From CBDCYS01 sp965226245 (GTDB lineage: Bacteria; Acidobacteriota; Terriglobia; Bryobacterales; UBA6623), in the NCBI GenBank assembly GCA_965226245.1, contig CBDDCL010000012.1, positions 6,755-70,754 of the forward strand: a DNA stretch of 64,000 bases, read 5' to 3'. The position numbers and the translations under genes are program-made. Positions 7,391-16,450 of the stretch are shown piece by piece. Position 1 is the first letter of the stretch; the number at the start of each line of letters is the position of its first letter. The notes beneath the pieces were generated by a model. It did no database searches and was not told where the DNA came from. It was given only the letters and a program-made list of their open reading frames with translations.

Positions 7391-9868
7391 ATGAAATGGC
7401 GCGAGATCGGCCCTAATCTCCGGGAGCTTTGGCAGCGGCCCGCCGGCCCGATGAACTGGAAAAACCCGATCCGGGTTTTCGCCGTCCTCGGCTGGCTGGT
7501 CGTGCAAGGTTTCGTGCTGTTGGGCTGGGCCGGGTGGCGCGTCTTTCAAGGTCTGATGCTGTTGGGCTGGACGGTGTTTCGCGTCGTGCAATTCGTCCTA
7601 GCGCTTCCGGCTCTGCTGCTCTTTTTTTTCGCCGGTCTGTGGTATGCCGTGTGGAGCTTTGTACGGCGTCCCTTCCCGTCGCTTGATGAGCACCCGATCC
7701 TGGCTTTGGTGCAATACCACACCCCCGATTTCTTCACGGCCATGCTGCTGTGGTACTACCTTTCGCCCTTCGTTGCCGTCATGCTGTGCGGGGTTATATC
7801 CGTCACCGTTTGGAAGGTCTGGCTGGAAGGGCGGCGGCGCGATTTCGCGCCCTTCGCCAAGCTCCCGCCGTGGCCGCTTTCAGCGGACCAAAAGGCTCCG
7901 GCCATCGTCATCGGGGAGGTCCATCACCCGGTTGAGGCGCGGGAGATTTTCAGTCCCTCCTGGCTCACCATCCCGGAGCGCGGACTGTATACCGGCGTGG
8001 CGATCTTCGGAGCCGTGGGATCAGGCAAAACCTCGGCTTGCATGAACCCGTTTGCCCGCCAGCTTCTCGGCTGGCAAGCGTCCAATCCGCACCTGCGGGC
8101 AGCGGCGCTGGTGCTCGAAGTCAAGGGAGATTTCTGTCACGACATCCGCCAAATCCTGGTTGAGGCGGGCCGTGGACAAGACTACATCGAGATTGGCATG
8201 GACTCCCGCTCTCAATGGAATCCGCTCTCGGCTTGGTGGCTCGATTCGTACTCGCTCGCCTACACCGTTTCGAGCTTGCTCAATCAGTTGTTCGGCAAGG
8301 GCAAGGAACCCTTTTGGCAGCAAGCCTATACCAATCTGGTCCGCTGGATCATCGAGCTTCACCGCGTGTTCCCGGACCGCTGGGTGACGTTGCAACAGGT
8401 CTACCGCTGCGCCATCGACCCGGAGCTATTCGCGGCCAAGATCGAGGCGGCGGAGAAGCTGAGTGACGACCTCAACACAGGGACCATTTTCGTCAAGCAG
8501 CACGTGCTAGAAGCTCAAGTTACACACCTTGCCGAGTGGGACTGGACACCTACGTCGGGAGGCCAACAGCAACAAGCCGTCTACACGCGCCCGCTGAAGG
8601 CAAAACTTGACGAACTCAAGATCACCCATGAGATCGTCTGGGAACCTGGACCCGGCGAAGATACCAGAGAGCGCGTCGAGGCCGTCAAGCGCTGGTTTGT
8701 CCACGACTGGCAAGCCCTAGACAACAAGATCAAGTCCTCGATTGTGGAGGGGGTTTCGGTGTTCCTTTCCATGTTCGATATGCCGGACGTGGCGAAGGTG
8801 TTTTGTCCCGCCGCGCCGCACATCACTGACGATCCTCAAGCCATTATCCTGCAAGCCCAACTGAAGCGGCTCAAAGCGGAGAAGGACGCGGCGGCGGAGA
8901 AGGCGGGCGCAGCCAAGCCGGACGCGGACGCGAAGAAGCCCCAGGCGGCGGAGATCAGATACACATGCGAAGGGGTAACGAAGAAGGCGCAGAAGCCGAA
9001 AACCGCGAAAAAGCCGGAGCCGGTGAAGGCGGCGGAGGCGGCGTGGGTGGTGACGGAAGCGGAGCTGGACGACAAGACACCCGACCCCGCAGCCGAGAGC
9101 GACCAAGCCGAAGGCACGGCCCCGATCTCGCGCCACCTCCCGCCGATCTATGAATTGATCGAGCAGGGCAAGGTGCTGGCCTTGAATATGCCCGCTGGTA
9201 TCAACCCGGCGCTGGCCCGCGCCGTCGGCGTGATGCTCAAGAACGCTTGGCTACAAGCGCTTCTCATGCGCCCAGCCAAGATGAAGGCGAACCCGGGCAG
9301 CTACTTCCGGCCCGCCGTCTTTATCTGTGACGAATATCAAGCCTTCGCTTCGGTGGGCGAGGATGACCCATCGGGCGATGAAAAATCCTTTGCTCTGACC
9401 CGCCAATGCCGCTGCATCCCGATTGTCGCCACGCAATCTATTTCCTCGTTGCGGGCCGTGTTGGGAAGCTCGGAAGCGTGGCGCTCGCTGTTGCAGACGC
9501 TCCGCACTCGTATCTTCCTATCGCTGAGTGATGACGCATCCGCCAAGATTGCGTCGGAGTTGTGCGGCCAGGTGGCGAAGATCAAGGAATCCTACACCAT
9601 CAGCGAGACCTCCAAGCGCTCGGAAGTCTCCCCGCTCTCAGGCCGGGCCGGAGGCGGAGGCGGGAGCATGGGCGCGACCAAATCATTCCGGGAGCAGCGC
9701 GAGGCCGTGTTTCACCCGCGAGACTTCGCCTTGCTCTCAAACTGTCAAGCAATCTGTCTGCCCTATGACGGGGCGCAGTCGCTTGAGCCGCGCCGCGTCT
9801 ACCTCAAGCCGCACTATCTACCAGCCGAACACTCCTATTGGAGAGCGAAGGAGGCGGGCCAAATATGA
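7391..9868 (+). CDS. virD4: VirD4/TraG-type coupling protein
   Basis: This inner-membrane ATPase links the relaxosome to the secretion channel. N-terminal hydrophobic helices lie at about residues 30-95 and 115-140. Walker A (GAVGSGKT) is at 207-214 and Walker B (VFICDE) at 643-648, followed by 'QCRCIPIVATQSISSL'. Its 825 residues exceed the usual 600-700. The excess is a Lys/Ala-rich, probably unstructured insert at about residues 480-581, placed between the two nucleotide-binding motifs. The start at 7391 follows a purine-rich GGAGACGGA. The stop overlaps the virB11 start (ATGA). Confidence 0.92.
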   Translation: MKWREIGPNLRELWQRPAGPMNWKNPIRVFAVLGWLVVQGFVLLGWAGWRVFQGLMLLGWTVFRVVQFVLALPALLLFFFAGLWYAVWSFVRRPFPSLDEHPILALVQYHTPDFFTAMLLWYYLSPFVAVMLCGVISVTVWKVWLEGRRRDFAPFAKLPPWPLSADQKAPAIVIGEVHHPVEAREIFSPSWLTIPERGLYTGVAIFGAVGSGKTSACMNPFARQLLGWQASNPHLRAAALVLEVKGDFCHDIRQILVEAGRGQDYIEIGMDSRSQWNPLSAWWLDSYSLAYTVSSLLNQLFGKGKEPFWQQAYTNLVRWIIELHRVFPDRWVTLQQVYRCAIDPELFAAKIEAAEKLSDDLNTGTIFVKQHVLEAQVTHLAEWDWTPTSGGQQQQAVYTRPLKAKLDELKITHEIVWEPGPGEDTRERVEAVKRWFVHDWQALDNKIKSSIVEGVSVFLSMFDMPDVAKVFCPAAPHITDDPQAIILQAQLKRLKAEKDAAAEKAGAAKPDADAKKPQAAEIRYTCEGVTKKAQKPKTAKKPEPVKAAEAAWVVTEAELDDKTPDPAAESDQAEGTAPISRHLPPIYELIEQGKVLALNMPAGINPALARAVGVMLKNAWLQALLMRPAKMKANPGSYFRPAVFICDEYQAFASVGEDDPSGDEKSFALTRQCRCIPIVATQSISSLRAVLGSSEAWRSLLQTLRTRIFLSLSDDASAKIASELCGQVAKIKESYTISETSKRSEVSPLSGRAGGGGGSMGATKSFREQREAVFHPRDFALLSNCQAICLPYDGAQSLEPRRVYLKPHYLPAEHSYWRAKEAGQI

Positions 9869-10815
9869 GCGCCGCGAGCGGACTGGAACACCTAAAACCG
9901 TTTCTACCGGGCTTGGAGAGCGCCCTGGAAGATTCCGAAGTGAGCGAGATCATGATTAACGGTCCCGGTAATGTATGGGTCGAGCGGGCCGGACGGCTGG
10001 CCGCACACGCCGCGCCGGACCTGGACGAAGCGGCGCTGTTACGGGCCGCTATCCATATCGCCCGTCCTTTGGGGCTGGACCCGTCAACCTCTCCCATTGT
10101 CGATGCCCGGCTCGATGACGGATCGCGGGTTGCTATCTGCGTTCCGCCCGCCAGTCCTCAAGTCGCTATCACCGTGCGGCGCTTTGGCAAGCGGGCGTTC
10201 TCGGCGGATGACCTCGTGAAGCAAGGCGCACTCCCCGAAAACGTGCGGGCCGAAGCAGAGCGGGTGTTGCGGTCCCGGCGCAACATCCTGGTTTCAGGCG
10301 GCACCGGATCGGGCAAGACCACGTTGCTTAATGCCCTCATTGAACTACTGCCCGATGACGAGCGGATAGTTGCCATCGAGGACACCTTGGAGCTTCGCAT
10401 CGAGCGGTCCAATTGCGTCCGCTTCGAGGCTCGCGGTTTGCAGGAAGGAGCGGTTACGATCCGCGATTTAGTCCGCCACGCGCTACGTCACCGCCCGGAT
10501 CACATCGTCGTGGGCGAGGTTCGCGGCGGAGAGGCGGCGGACCTGCTGCAAGCACTCAACACCGGCCACGGCGGATCACTGACGACCGTACACGCCAACA
10601 ACGCCGAGAGCGCCTTATCCCGGATCGCCAGTTGTGCCATGCAGGGCGGCGGGTCGCTTCCGTGGGAAGTCACCTGTAGAGGCGTGGTGGACGGCATCGC
10701 CATGGTGATTCACATGACGCGCCACGAGGGGCGGCGGTTCGTGGAGGAAGCGCTGCTCGTCAAGGGCTACGAAGCGAGGACCAATCAATGGGACATTCAA
10801 AGAATCGCGCTCTAA
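9865..10815 (+). CDS. virB11: VirB11/TrbB-type traffic ATPase
   Basis: This is a hexameric cytoplasmic ATPase that powers pilus biogenesis and substrate transfer. The start at 9865 has GAAGGAGG upstream and overlaps the virD4 stop; it gives 316 residues. Walker A (GGTGSGKT) is at 145-152. The Asp box 'VAIEDTLELRI' and 'GEVRGGEAADLLQALNTGHGGSLTTVHAN' with the His box follow, all diagnostic of the family. It is complete and appears functional, unlike virB4. Confidence 0.92.
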   Translation: MSAASGLEHLKPFLPGLESALEDSEVSEIMINGPGNVWVERAGRLAAHAAPDLDEAALLRAAIHIARPLGLDPSTSPIVDARLDDGSRVAICVPPASPQVAITVRRFGKRAFSADDLVKQGALPENVRAEAERVLRSRRNILVSGGTGSGKTTLLNALIELLPDDERIVAIEDTLELRIERSNCVRFEARGLQEGAVTIRDLVRHALRHRPDHIVVGEVRGGEAADLLQALNTGHGGSLTTVHANNAESALSRIASCAMQGGGSLPWEVTCRGVVDGIAMVIHMTRHEGRRFVEEALLVKGYEARTNQWDIQRIAL

Positions 10816-11145
10816 GAGGCTTGACGCTGCCCCTGCAACTCAGGGCCAAGATGATCGGCCTCGCCATGTTTGTCGGCGGATTCATGGGCCTTATCACCAG
10901 CGCCCAGCTTGATCCGATTCCGCCCGCGTCGAGCGAGTGATTGACGGCGACACCATTCACGTTCGGTTTGAGGGCAAGCGCTACACCGTCCGGCTCATTG
11001 GCGTGGACACCCCGGAGACGAAGCACCCCACCAAACCCGTGCAGTATTTCGGACGGGAGGCAAGCGCCTTCACCAAGGCGGCGCTTGAAGGCAAGACGGT
11101 GCTACTCCAAAAGGACCGCACCGGAGACACCGTAGATCGCTACGG
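10788..11145 (+). pseudogene. Thermonuclease (SNase-like), frameshifted and 3'-truncated
   Basis: An ATG at 10788, overlapping the end of virB11, opens a 50-codon reading with a membrane/signal segment (MIGLAMFVGGFMGLITSA) that stops at 10938-10940. The next frame immediately encodes the SNase core: RVIDGDTIHV, YTVRLIGVDTPETKHP, and DTVDRYG near 11143. One frameshift near 10925 separates signal and nuclease domain. Homology stops right after DRYG, where an unrelated sequence begins, so roughly the last third is missing. The original product would have been an exported nuclease encoded beside the transfer genes. Confidence 0.7.
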
Positions 11146-11604
11146 GCCTTACGAGGCAAAGTCCTTGCCTTCAGGAGAAGAGAGGGAGTACCATCTTAGA
11201 GTCAGAGTTCCAAATCGGAAATTCTGGCTATGGGGAAGGATTCACACACCAGGAGAGCGCCCGCCGCCGCCGCCGCCCTTTACGCCGCCGCGACCACCAG
11301 GCGTTCGGTAGACTTACCGGCCATGATGACCGCCAAACTCGGGCTGCTGGCGCTGGTCGCAGTAACCGCGACCGGGCAGGACACCGCGACCCGATGGGAC
11401 TACTGGTCGAGGGTCTCGCTGATGACGCGGCGGACATCGACCGTACAAAGGAACGCTTGGTGCTCGCGGCGGAAAGCCGCTTGAGAGGGGCACGGTTGTA
11501 CACTGCCCCGTTGGATAAGATGGTCGCGCACTACTCGGCCGGCGCGACCGCTGAGCGCGGCGCCGTGGCGCGGTACCTGTAGGAGTTCAACTGAGGAGGA
11601 CGCT
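11146..11604 (+). other. Decayed stretch, possible frameshifted small secreted protein
   Basis: No intact gene is supported here. From the ATG at 11322, a hydrophobic leader (MMTAKLGLLALVAVTATGQ) is readable. About 25 codons later, another frame (MGLLVEGLADDAADIDRTKE, from 11394) looks protein-like up to a stop at 11582. Together they could be a frameshifted exported protein similar in size to the next gene. The proline-codon run near 11260 (repeated gcc) is low-complexity. Confidence 0.25.
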
Positions 11605-11988
11605 ATGCAGAAGTCGTTCCTTGTCATCGTGCTGTCGACGGCTTTCCTCGCCGGCGCGGTGCCCGCCGCCGGTCAAGACGACGCCGATCTCCAGGCCGGC
11701 CAAGTGATGGCGGACTTCTACGAGACCGCTAGTAACATCCTGACCACGATCAACGACGCCAATCCCCGCCCCAAAGTGGGGGGGATGAGTTTTGGCCTAA
11801 CCTGGGATGATGTGCTGTATGGCCGGAACATCGACAACGCCGACAGCGCCCTAGCCGCTCTGTCAGCCGCAGCGAAGGCACTGGACAGCGCCCTCGCTGG
11901 TCTCCCAGGTCGCCAGCTTCGGCTCAGTGGATTATCGCTCACGGCGGCCGGTCCTGAGCTATCGTTCGTTGTGGCCAATCAACCGTAA
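11605..11988 (+). CDS. Small exported protein of unknown function
   Basis: This encodes 127 residues with a clear signal peptide (MQKSFLVIVLSTAFLAGAVPAAGQ) and a strong Shine-Dalgarno (GAGGAGG, 11592-11598). The mature part is Ala-rich and helical (residues about 28-50 and 75-105) and contains no cysteine or recognisable catalytic motif. It is probably periplasmic. I do not recognise the family. Confidence 0.55.
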   Translation: MQKSFLVIVLSTAFLAGAVPAAGQDDADLQAGQVMADFYETASNILTTINDANPRPKVGGMSFGLTWDDVLYGRNIDNADSALAALSAAAKALDSALAGLPGRQLRLSGLSLTAAGPELSFVVANQP

Positions 11989-12409
11989 GCGCACCAGCCG
12001 CGGCGCGTCTACCACCGAGCGGAATCGCGCCGAGCTCGAGGCCGCACGCACCAGCAGCCGCGAACGCCGGGCGACGGGGGTAAGGAGCCCGACCCGAGTT
12101 CGCGCCCTACGGTGCATCCTCGACCCCGACACAGCCCCAATCCGCGATGAGTGGAACGATCGTATGCGGCGCGCTGCGAAGCGTTGCACGATAGACGTAC
12201 GTGCTTCCCTGCTGCCAGTCAAGCAGCGTTTCCTTTGCGGCTTGTGGAGCAAAGATCCCTCGGAACTGCCGGGCGGGGTAGTGATCCTGAGCAAGCCCAC
12301 AGTGCCCGTGAGCCTCTTCGACGGCTCCGAGGCCCCTTTTGTGAGCTTTCAGCTCGGCGTCCGGCGCGAGAAGAAAAAGATTCGCCACATCGAGATTCCC
12401 GGTAACTAA
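11927..12409 (+). CDS. Uncertain open reading frame, protein-like C-terminus
   Basis: The reading overlaps the end of the preceding gene in another frame. The first part is Arg/Ser-rich and looks like shadow sequence. The last about 75 residues (SLLPVKQRFLCGLWSKDPSELPGGVVILS... through KKIRHIEIPGN) look like a genuine beta-rich protein tail. The true start may be downstream of 12100 or lost. It could be a truncated remnant left at the edge of the adjacent IS element. Confidence is low. Confidence 0.3.
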   Translation: MDYRSRRPVLSYRSLWPINRKRTSRGASTTERNRAELEAARTSSRERRATGVRSPTRVRALRCILDPDTAPIRDEWNDRMRRAAKRCTIDVRASLLPVKQRFLCGLWSKDPSELPGGVVILSKPTVPVSLFDGSEAPFVSFQLGVRREKKKIRHIEIPGN

Positions 12410-12422
12410 GGGAGGGGGACCA

Positions 12423-14113
12423 CCGTAAGCAGTAATCCAGGATTTCCATTTTGGATCTTGGCCTCCTCGATTCTACGTTCATTCTCTCTTGAACGCAAGC
12501 CTTTCTTGACCGCAGGCACGCACCGGGCCGGACCGAAGTGCTTCCACTGGACCCTTTCGTTCTCCGAAGGGGACAATTCGTCGGTCGGAAGGCAGTTTTT
12601 CAGACACTCCTCCGAGCTTCACTCCGCAGCATCCAGATTTCGCACTCGCGAGCGACCGTTCTACCCGCTCGGCAGTGGCAGCGCCCAGATCCTGTGCAGC
12701 ATGTCGCCGAACAGCTTGCGGTTCAGATGTCCCTCGGCCAATAACAACCAGTAGTAGCGAGCATGCTTCACCAGCCGCCCGCCCGTCTTCATCAGCCGCT
12801 GCTGCAGGCTCGTCAGCGACCAGTTCTTGATGCGCCGCGGCAGTCCCAGTCGCCGCCAAAGATTGCCCAGGTTGTAGGCCAGAACGGCGAGTTGCAGCCG
12901 CACTTGGTTTGCCCGGAAGCGATGACACGACAGACGCGTCCAGTTCGTCGCCTGCTTGCCCTCTTTGATCCACTGCTCGGCCGTGCCGCGCTTGTTGTAG
13001 AACCGCACCAGCGACCGGCTGGGCAAGCGCATGTTCGTGACGATGAACCCGACGCGAGGAAACAACTCGCCTTGGTGGTGCTCCACCTTGGCCACAACCC
13101 GCCGGGGCTTCGACCAACTCGCGGCCTGATAGCGGAAGCTCTTGTAGCGCACCAGCGGCTTCAGGCTCGGCCTGCCCGGCGGACGGAATAGAATGTCTTC
13201 GATTTCCAACTCCAAGTTCTTGTTCGCCGGGATGCGAATGACGTAGTCCACTCCGCGATCCTCCAATGCTTCGTAGATCGCCGGCTTGGCGAAGGCGGCG
13301 TCGGCGCGGAACGTCACTCGCTTGCCTTCTCCCTGTTGGCGCTTGATCTCGGGCAGCAGCAGTTCGTCCCAGTCCTCGGCGCTGGACACGTTACCCGGTC
13401 GCAGCTTTGCCGCCAGACAATCGCCGTGCTGGTTGAACAGCAACAGCGGGTGATAGCAGGTGGACTCGCAATGGCCGTTGTAAGCGCTGCCTTCCTGTTG
13501 GCCGTGAACGGGGCTTTCGGTCGAGTCCATATCGAGCACGACACGCTCGGACTGGTCCTGCGCTTGGGCTTGAGCGACCAACTCGTGGTTGACCGCCATC
13601 AGCCCAAGCAGGTTCTCTTCACTGGCCAGCAGCTCTGCCTCGAAGCTTTGCAGACGCGACGTAAGCGCCCCGCCGCGATCCCAGTTCTTTTTCGAGCCGA
13701 GCAAGCGAAAGGTCGGATCGGCGGAGACTCGCACGGCATCGTTGAGATCCTGGTAGCCTGCGAGGCGGCTGTAGACCGATTGCCGCACCAGATCGACGAA
13801 CGGAAACTTCTTGTTTGTGCCTTGTCGCGAATCCGTCAGATGCTCGTCGATCAGCTTGCCCAGTCCGAGCCGCTCGTCCAGTTCCCGAAGGAGAATCAGG
13901 CCACCATCCGAGGTGACGCGCGATCCTTGGAAATCGACTTTGAGAAATCCGTTGAAGGTGAGCCGAAACGGCTTGTTTTCTTTTTCACCCATTGGGTGTT
14001 GGCCTCCGTGCGTCCTGACAGGGCTCGATCCCCTATCAATAAAGACGCTGAAGGCCGCTGGAAGGTCGGGATGCCGAAATCAAATTGGAAATGCGTGGTA
14101 ATATGTGATTCGG
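12423..14113 (-). mobile_element. IS1380-family-like insertion element
   Basis: The element of about 1.69 kb carries one transposase gene. The proposed ends rest on imperfect inverted similarity: 'ATTTCCATTTTGGATCTTGG' near 12441, against the complement of about 14074-14098, which reads ATTTCCAATTTGATTTCGG. The length fits the IS1380 family. No target duplication was resolved, so the boundaries are approximate. Confidence 0.55.
12661..13992 (-). CDS. IS1380-family transposase
   Basis: This 443-residue DDE transposase appears intact. The N-terminus (GSRVTSDGGLILLRELDERLGL), 'VVLDMDSTESPVHGQQEGSAYNGH' with the first Asp, 'RADAAFAKPAIYEALE' with the second, and 'FYNKRGTAEQWIKEGKQA' with the Glu follow the IS1380 pattern. 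The start at 13992 (MGEKENKPFRL) is the first ATG in frame. It catalyses cut-and-paste movement of the element. Confidence 0.88.
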   Translation of the reverse strand: MGEKENKPFRLTFNGFLKVDFQGSRVTSDGGLILLRELDERLGLGKLIDEHLTDSRQGTNKKFPFVDLVRQSVYSRLAGYQDLNDAVRVSADPTFRLLGSKKNWDRGGALTSRLQSFEAELLASEENLLGLMAVNHELVAQAQAQDQSERVVLDMDSTESPVHGQQEGSAYNGHCESTCYHPLLLFNQHGDCLAAKLRPGNVSSAEDWDELLLPEIKRQQGEGKRVTFRADAAFAKPAIYEALEDRGVDYVIRIPANKNLELEIEDILFRPPGRPSLKPLVRYKSFRYQAASWSKPRRVVAKVEHHQGELFPRVGFIVTNMRLPSRSLVRFYNKRGTAEQWIKEGKQATNWTRLSCHRFRANQVRLQLAVLAYNLGNLWRRLGLPRRIKNWSLTSLQQRLMKTGGRLVKHARYYWLLLAEGHLNRKLFGDMLHRIWALPLPSG

Positions 14114-14245
14114 GAAACCCCACATAGGAGAAACACATAAAACGGACAAGAATCGCCCTGACAAGGGGGACTTGTAGCACCAGCGCTCAGCGCGGATGTA
14201 TTCTGTGGATGTACCAGAGCCAAGAGATCTTGCTACGGAGGGTTT

Positions 14246-14884
14246 GTGACCATCGCTGAAAACATCCGAATCCCGTGTTTCTTGCTACTGCTCTCGACAT
14301 CTGCCTTCGCTGAACACATCAGGGTGGTCGAAGAAAATGTTGCTTTTTTGTACGAGGCAAGGGCTGAGCTTCCCGTGCCCGATGAGGAACTTGCAAGGAG
14401 AGTATCCATCGATTATGCGAACGCAAGAGACGAGTTCTCTCGACACGATATTTTTCAGAGACTCAAACCGATAATCGCAAAGCGGCTAGCTGAGGCTCGC
14501 AACACTAAGCTGGTCTATCTGGCGGTGTCAACGAATCTCGGAGACTATGATTTTGAAAGGAAATCATTCCCAACAGGTTTCTCAGAAGCGACGTATATAC
14601 CCTTTCGCAATAGGTACACTGTAACGTTCGTCAATGGGGTGGACATTGAATACATGCCCGTCGCCATGGAGTCCGCGAGGTCTCTCGCGGGAAAGTTGCA
14701 AAAGACTCGTCGTGCCAGGGCCAAGATCTATGGAGAAATCCAGGGGGTCTCGGAAAGGAAACTGAACTATCTACTCACTAAAGCGCTCAGCGTTAGAATT
14801 ACAAAAATCGAACTCTCATTACAATCAGGAGCGACGGTCGGATCGAAGACACCGGGAATGCCCTACAAGGATGAAGCCCCCTAA
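14246..14884 (+). CDS. Exported protein of unknown function
   Basis: This encodes 212 residues from a GTG at 14246 with ACGGAGGG about 5 bp upstream. The signal peptide (CFLLLLSTSAFA) is cleaved near residue 23. The rest mixes helix (YANARDEFSRHDIFQRLKPI) and beta strands (YTVTFVNGVDIEYMPV). Base composition is noticeably less GC-rich than the flanks, which suggests separate acquisition. It resembles small DUF4852-type secreted proteins, but I cannot confirm that. It sits just upstream of the partition genes. Confidence 0.6.
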   Translation: MTIAENIRIPCFLLLLSTSAFAEHIRVVEENVAFLYEARAELPVPDEELARRVSIDYANARDEFSRHDIFQRLKPIIAKRLAEARNTKLVYLAVSTNLGDYDFERKSFPTGFSEATYIPFRNRYTVTFVNGVDIEYMPVAMESARSLAGKLQKTRRARAKIYGEIQGVSERKLNYLLTKALSVRITKIELSLQSGATVGSKTPGMPYKDEAP

Positions 14885-14929
14885 CACGGGGTTCTTCGCT
14901 CAACACAGACAACCTCTTTTACGTGTACA

Positions 14930-14963
14930 ATGACTTCTGTGTTTACAGGAACACTGAAGTCAT
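14930..14963 (+). promoter_or_regulatory. Long palindrome over the parA start; probable partition operator
   Basis: The arms ATGACTTCTGTGTT (14930-14943) and AACACTGAAGTCAT (14950-14963) are complementary at 13 of 14 positions around the spacer TACAGG. The right arm includes the first bases of the parA ATG (14962-14964). It could be the autoregulatory operator bound by the downstream ribbon-helix-helix protein. Alternatively, it is an RNA hairpin that hides the start codon. Confidence 0.5.
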
Positions 14964-15638
14964 GATTCTTGCCTTTCTTAACCAGAAAGGCGGCGTTGGC
15001 AAGTCCACCCTCTCCACCAACGCCGCCGACTATCTGCATCGGCAGGGCTTTAAGACCTTGCTGATCGATGCGGACCCGCAAGGCACGACGAACGATTGGG
15101 CCGCGAGGCGAGGCGAGACGAGATGCCGTTTCCGGTGATGGCGCTCGCTCGAAACAACATGGCTCAGGAAATTCTAGGCCATGCCGTCAACTACGATCAT
15201 GTTGTGATTGATGGGCCCCCGCGAGCCGAAGCCTTGAGCCGCGCTGTCATTATCGCCTCTGACCTTATAGTCATTCCCATCGAGGCTTCCGGCGCATCCG
15301 ATTGGGCCAGCCAGACGACAATCCGGCAGGTCCAAGAGGCGCGGGAATATAAAGAAAACCTGAACTCTGTGTTTCTGCTTTCCCGTGTTATACCGAACAC
15401 CGTGATTAGCCGTTCGATCCGGGATCACGTAGAGAATCACGGCGTTCCATTGCTTAAAGCTACTGTAGCCAATCGTGTGCCCTTCGCCGAGGCACTCACT
15501 ATGGGTAAGACCATTTACGAATGGGCCTTCCGAAGCGTAGCGGCAACAGAGTTTTCGCGGGTCATGCAAGAGATCGGAGTATTCTATGAGCAAGAAAAAT
15601 CTCACGAAGCCCCTCCCCAAGAGGCAACTCACATCTGA
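14962..15638 (+). pseudogene. parA: ParA partition ATPase, frameshifted by a 5-bp tandem repeat
   Basis: Walker-type partition ATPase. The first frame (ATG 14962) carries the deviant Walker A (NQKGGVGKST) and 'LLIDADPQGTTNDWAAR', then stops at 15136-15138. The rest (PFPVMALARNN, DHVVIDGPPR, VIPIEAS) continues in the frame ending at 15638. Three GCGAG units at 15103-15117, followed by ACGAG, lie exactly at the break. Removing one 5-bp unit restores a perfect family sequence (DWAARRDEMPFPVMALAR). The gene is therefore off by one repeat copy, either a mutation or a slippage-reversible state. It overlaps the downstream partner gene. Confidence 0.85.
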
Positions 15639-15876
15639 CGAGATGGACGCTTTCATCAGAGGCGACGCGGGGAAGGACACAGATAAACAGATATCTTTGA
15701 AAACAGTAACACAGAAAAATGTGGGAACAGAAAGTGCCCGCTTAACGGTCGACTTGCCACGGGCGCAACATCGGCGCTTCAAGATCGCGTGCACAGTGGC
15801 GGGCACGAAGATGAATGATGAAATCCGCAGATTTATTGATCGTCGATGCGCGGAACTTGAAACTTCAGCAGAATAG
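15586..15876 (+). CDS. Ribbon-helix-helix partner of ParA (ParG/CopG-like)
   Basis: This 96-residue basic protein overlaps the end of parA by about 50 bp. It has a flexible N-terminus (MSKKNLTKPLPKRQL) and a C-terminal RHH-type segment (SARLTVDLPRAQHRRFKIA... EIRRFIDRRCAEL, residues about 50-92). Such proteins bind centromere/operator DNA and recruit ParA. The likely target is the palindrome at 14930-14963. It appears intact even though parA is frameshifted. Confidence 0.75.
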   Translation: MSKKNLTKPLPKRQLTSDEMDAFIRGDAGKDTDKQISLKTVTQKNVGTESARLTVDLPRAQHRRFKIACTVAGTKMNDEIRRFIDRRCAELETSAE

Positions 15877-16061
15877 GAAGTAGTCGCGGAGCGCATTGGG
15901 CGCTGGCTGCAGCCGGGCCCGGTTTGGCCCGACGCAAGACTCGCGCCAGAACGGTTCCCTCGCCTGCGGCGTCTGGCACTCGCCTTTGCCCTTGTCGGTC
16001 CTGCCCGTCACCGGCTTCGGCGGCGCTGTTCCTCCTTCGTCAGGGTTTGGCCGTTTCCGCC

Positions 16062-16412
16062 ATGCAGGGGTACTTCGCCATCCGGGCGCTATCGAGCGAT
16101 CCGCGCTGGAGTAGCCGCTCGATCTACGTGTTCGGCCTGGACACCTACGGCTACACGCTGTTCAGCGGCGATCCCTACAGCCAGTGGTATGGCGTCATTG
16201 CTCCCGAGTTGAACGACCATCTGGACGGCCCCTTCGGCGGCCGGGATGTGGTGAGCGTCGGCGACGCGTTCGGGGAAACCTTCCTGTACTACTCGGCACG
16301 TAATCCCGCCAGCGGAATGATGCAGAACAAGGTGACTTTCGTCAAGAGGGTCGTGGCCTATGGCCTGCCGATCCTGGTCGCCGCCGGCTATTATCTGGAC
16401 GAGGGTTTGTAG
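16062..16412 (+). CDS. Cache-type sensory domain, fragment
   Basis: From the ATG at 16062, about 116 residues match the C-terminal part of a single Cache (PAS-like, ligand-binding) domain: 'IYVFGLDTYGYTLFSG', 'GETFLYYSARNPASGMMQNKVTFVKRV' and a final 'ILVAAGYYLDE'. Such domains are normally exported and precede a signalling module, or stand alone with a signal peptide. Here no convincing leader is in frame, and the upstream frame reads as Ser/Pro-rich nonsense. I take it to be a truncated or frameshifted remnant. Confidence 0.55.
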   Translation: MQGYFAIRALSSDPRWSSRSIYVFGLDTYGYTLFSGDPYSQWYGVIAPELNDHLDGPFGGRDVVSVGDAFGETFLYYSARNPASGMMQNKVTFVKRVVAYGLPILVAAGYYLDEGL

Positions 16413-16450
16413 GCCGCAGGCTAAACGCCGACCATTAGGTATGGATAGGT

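Noticed and set aside
13336..14127. 263-codon + strand frame over the IS1380-type transposase
   Set aside because: A shadow of the transposase gene; no protein features.
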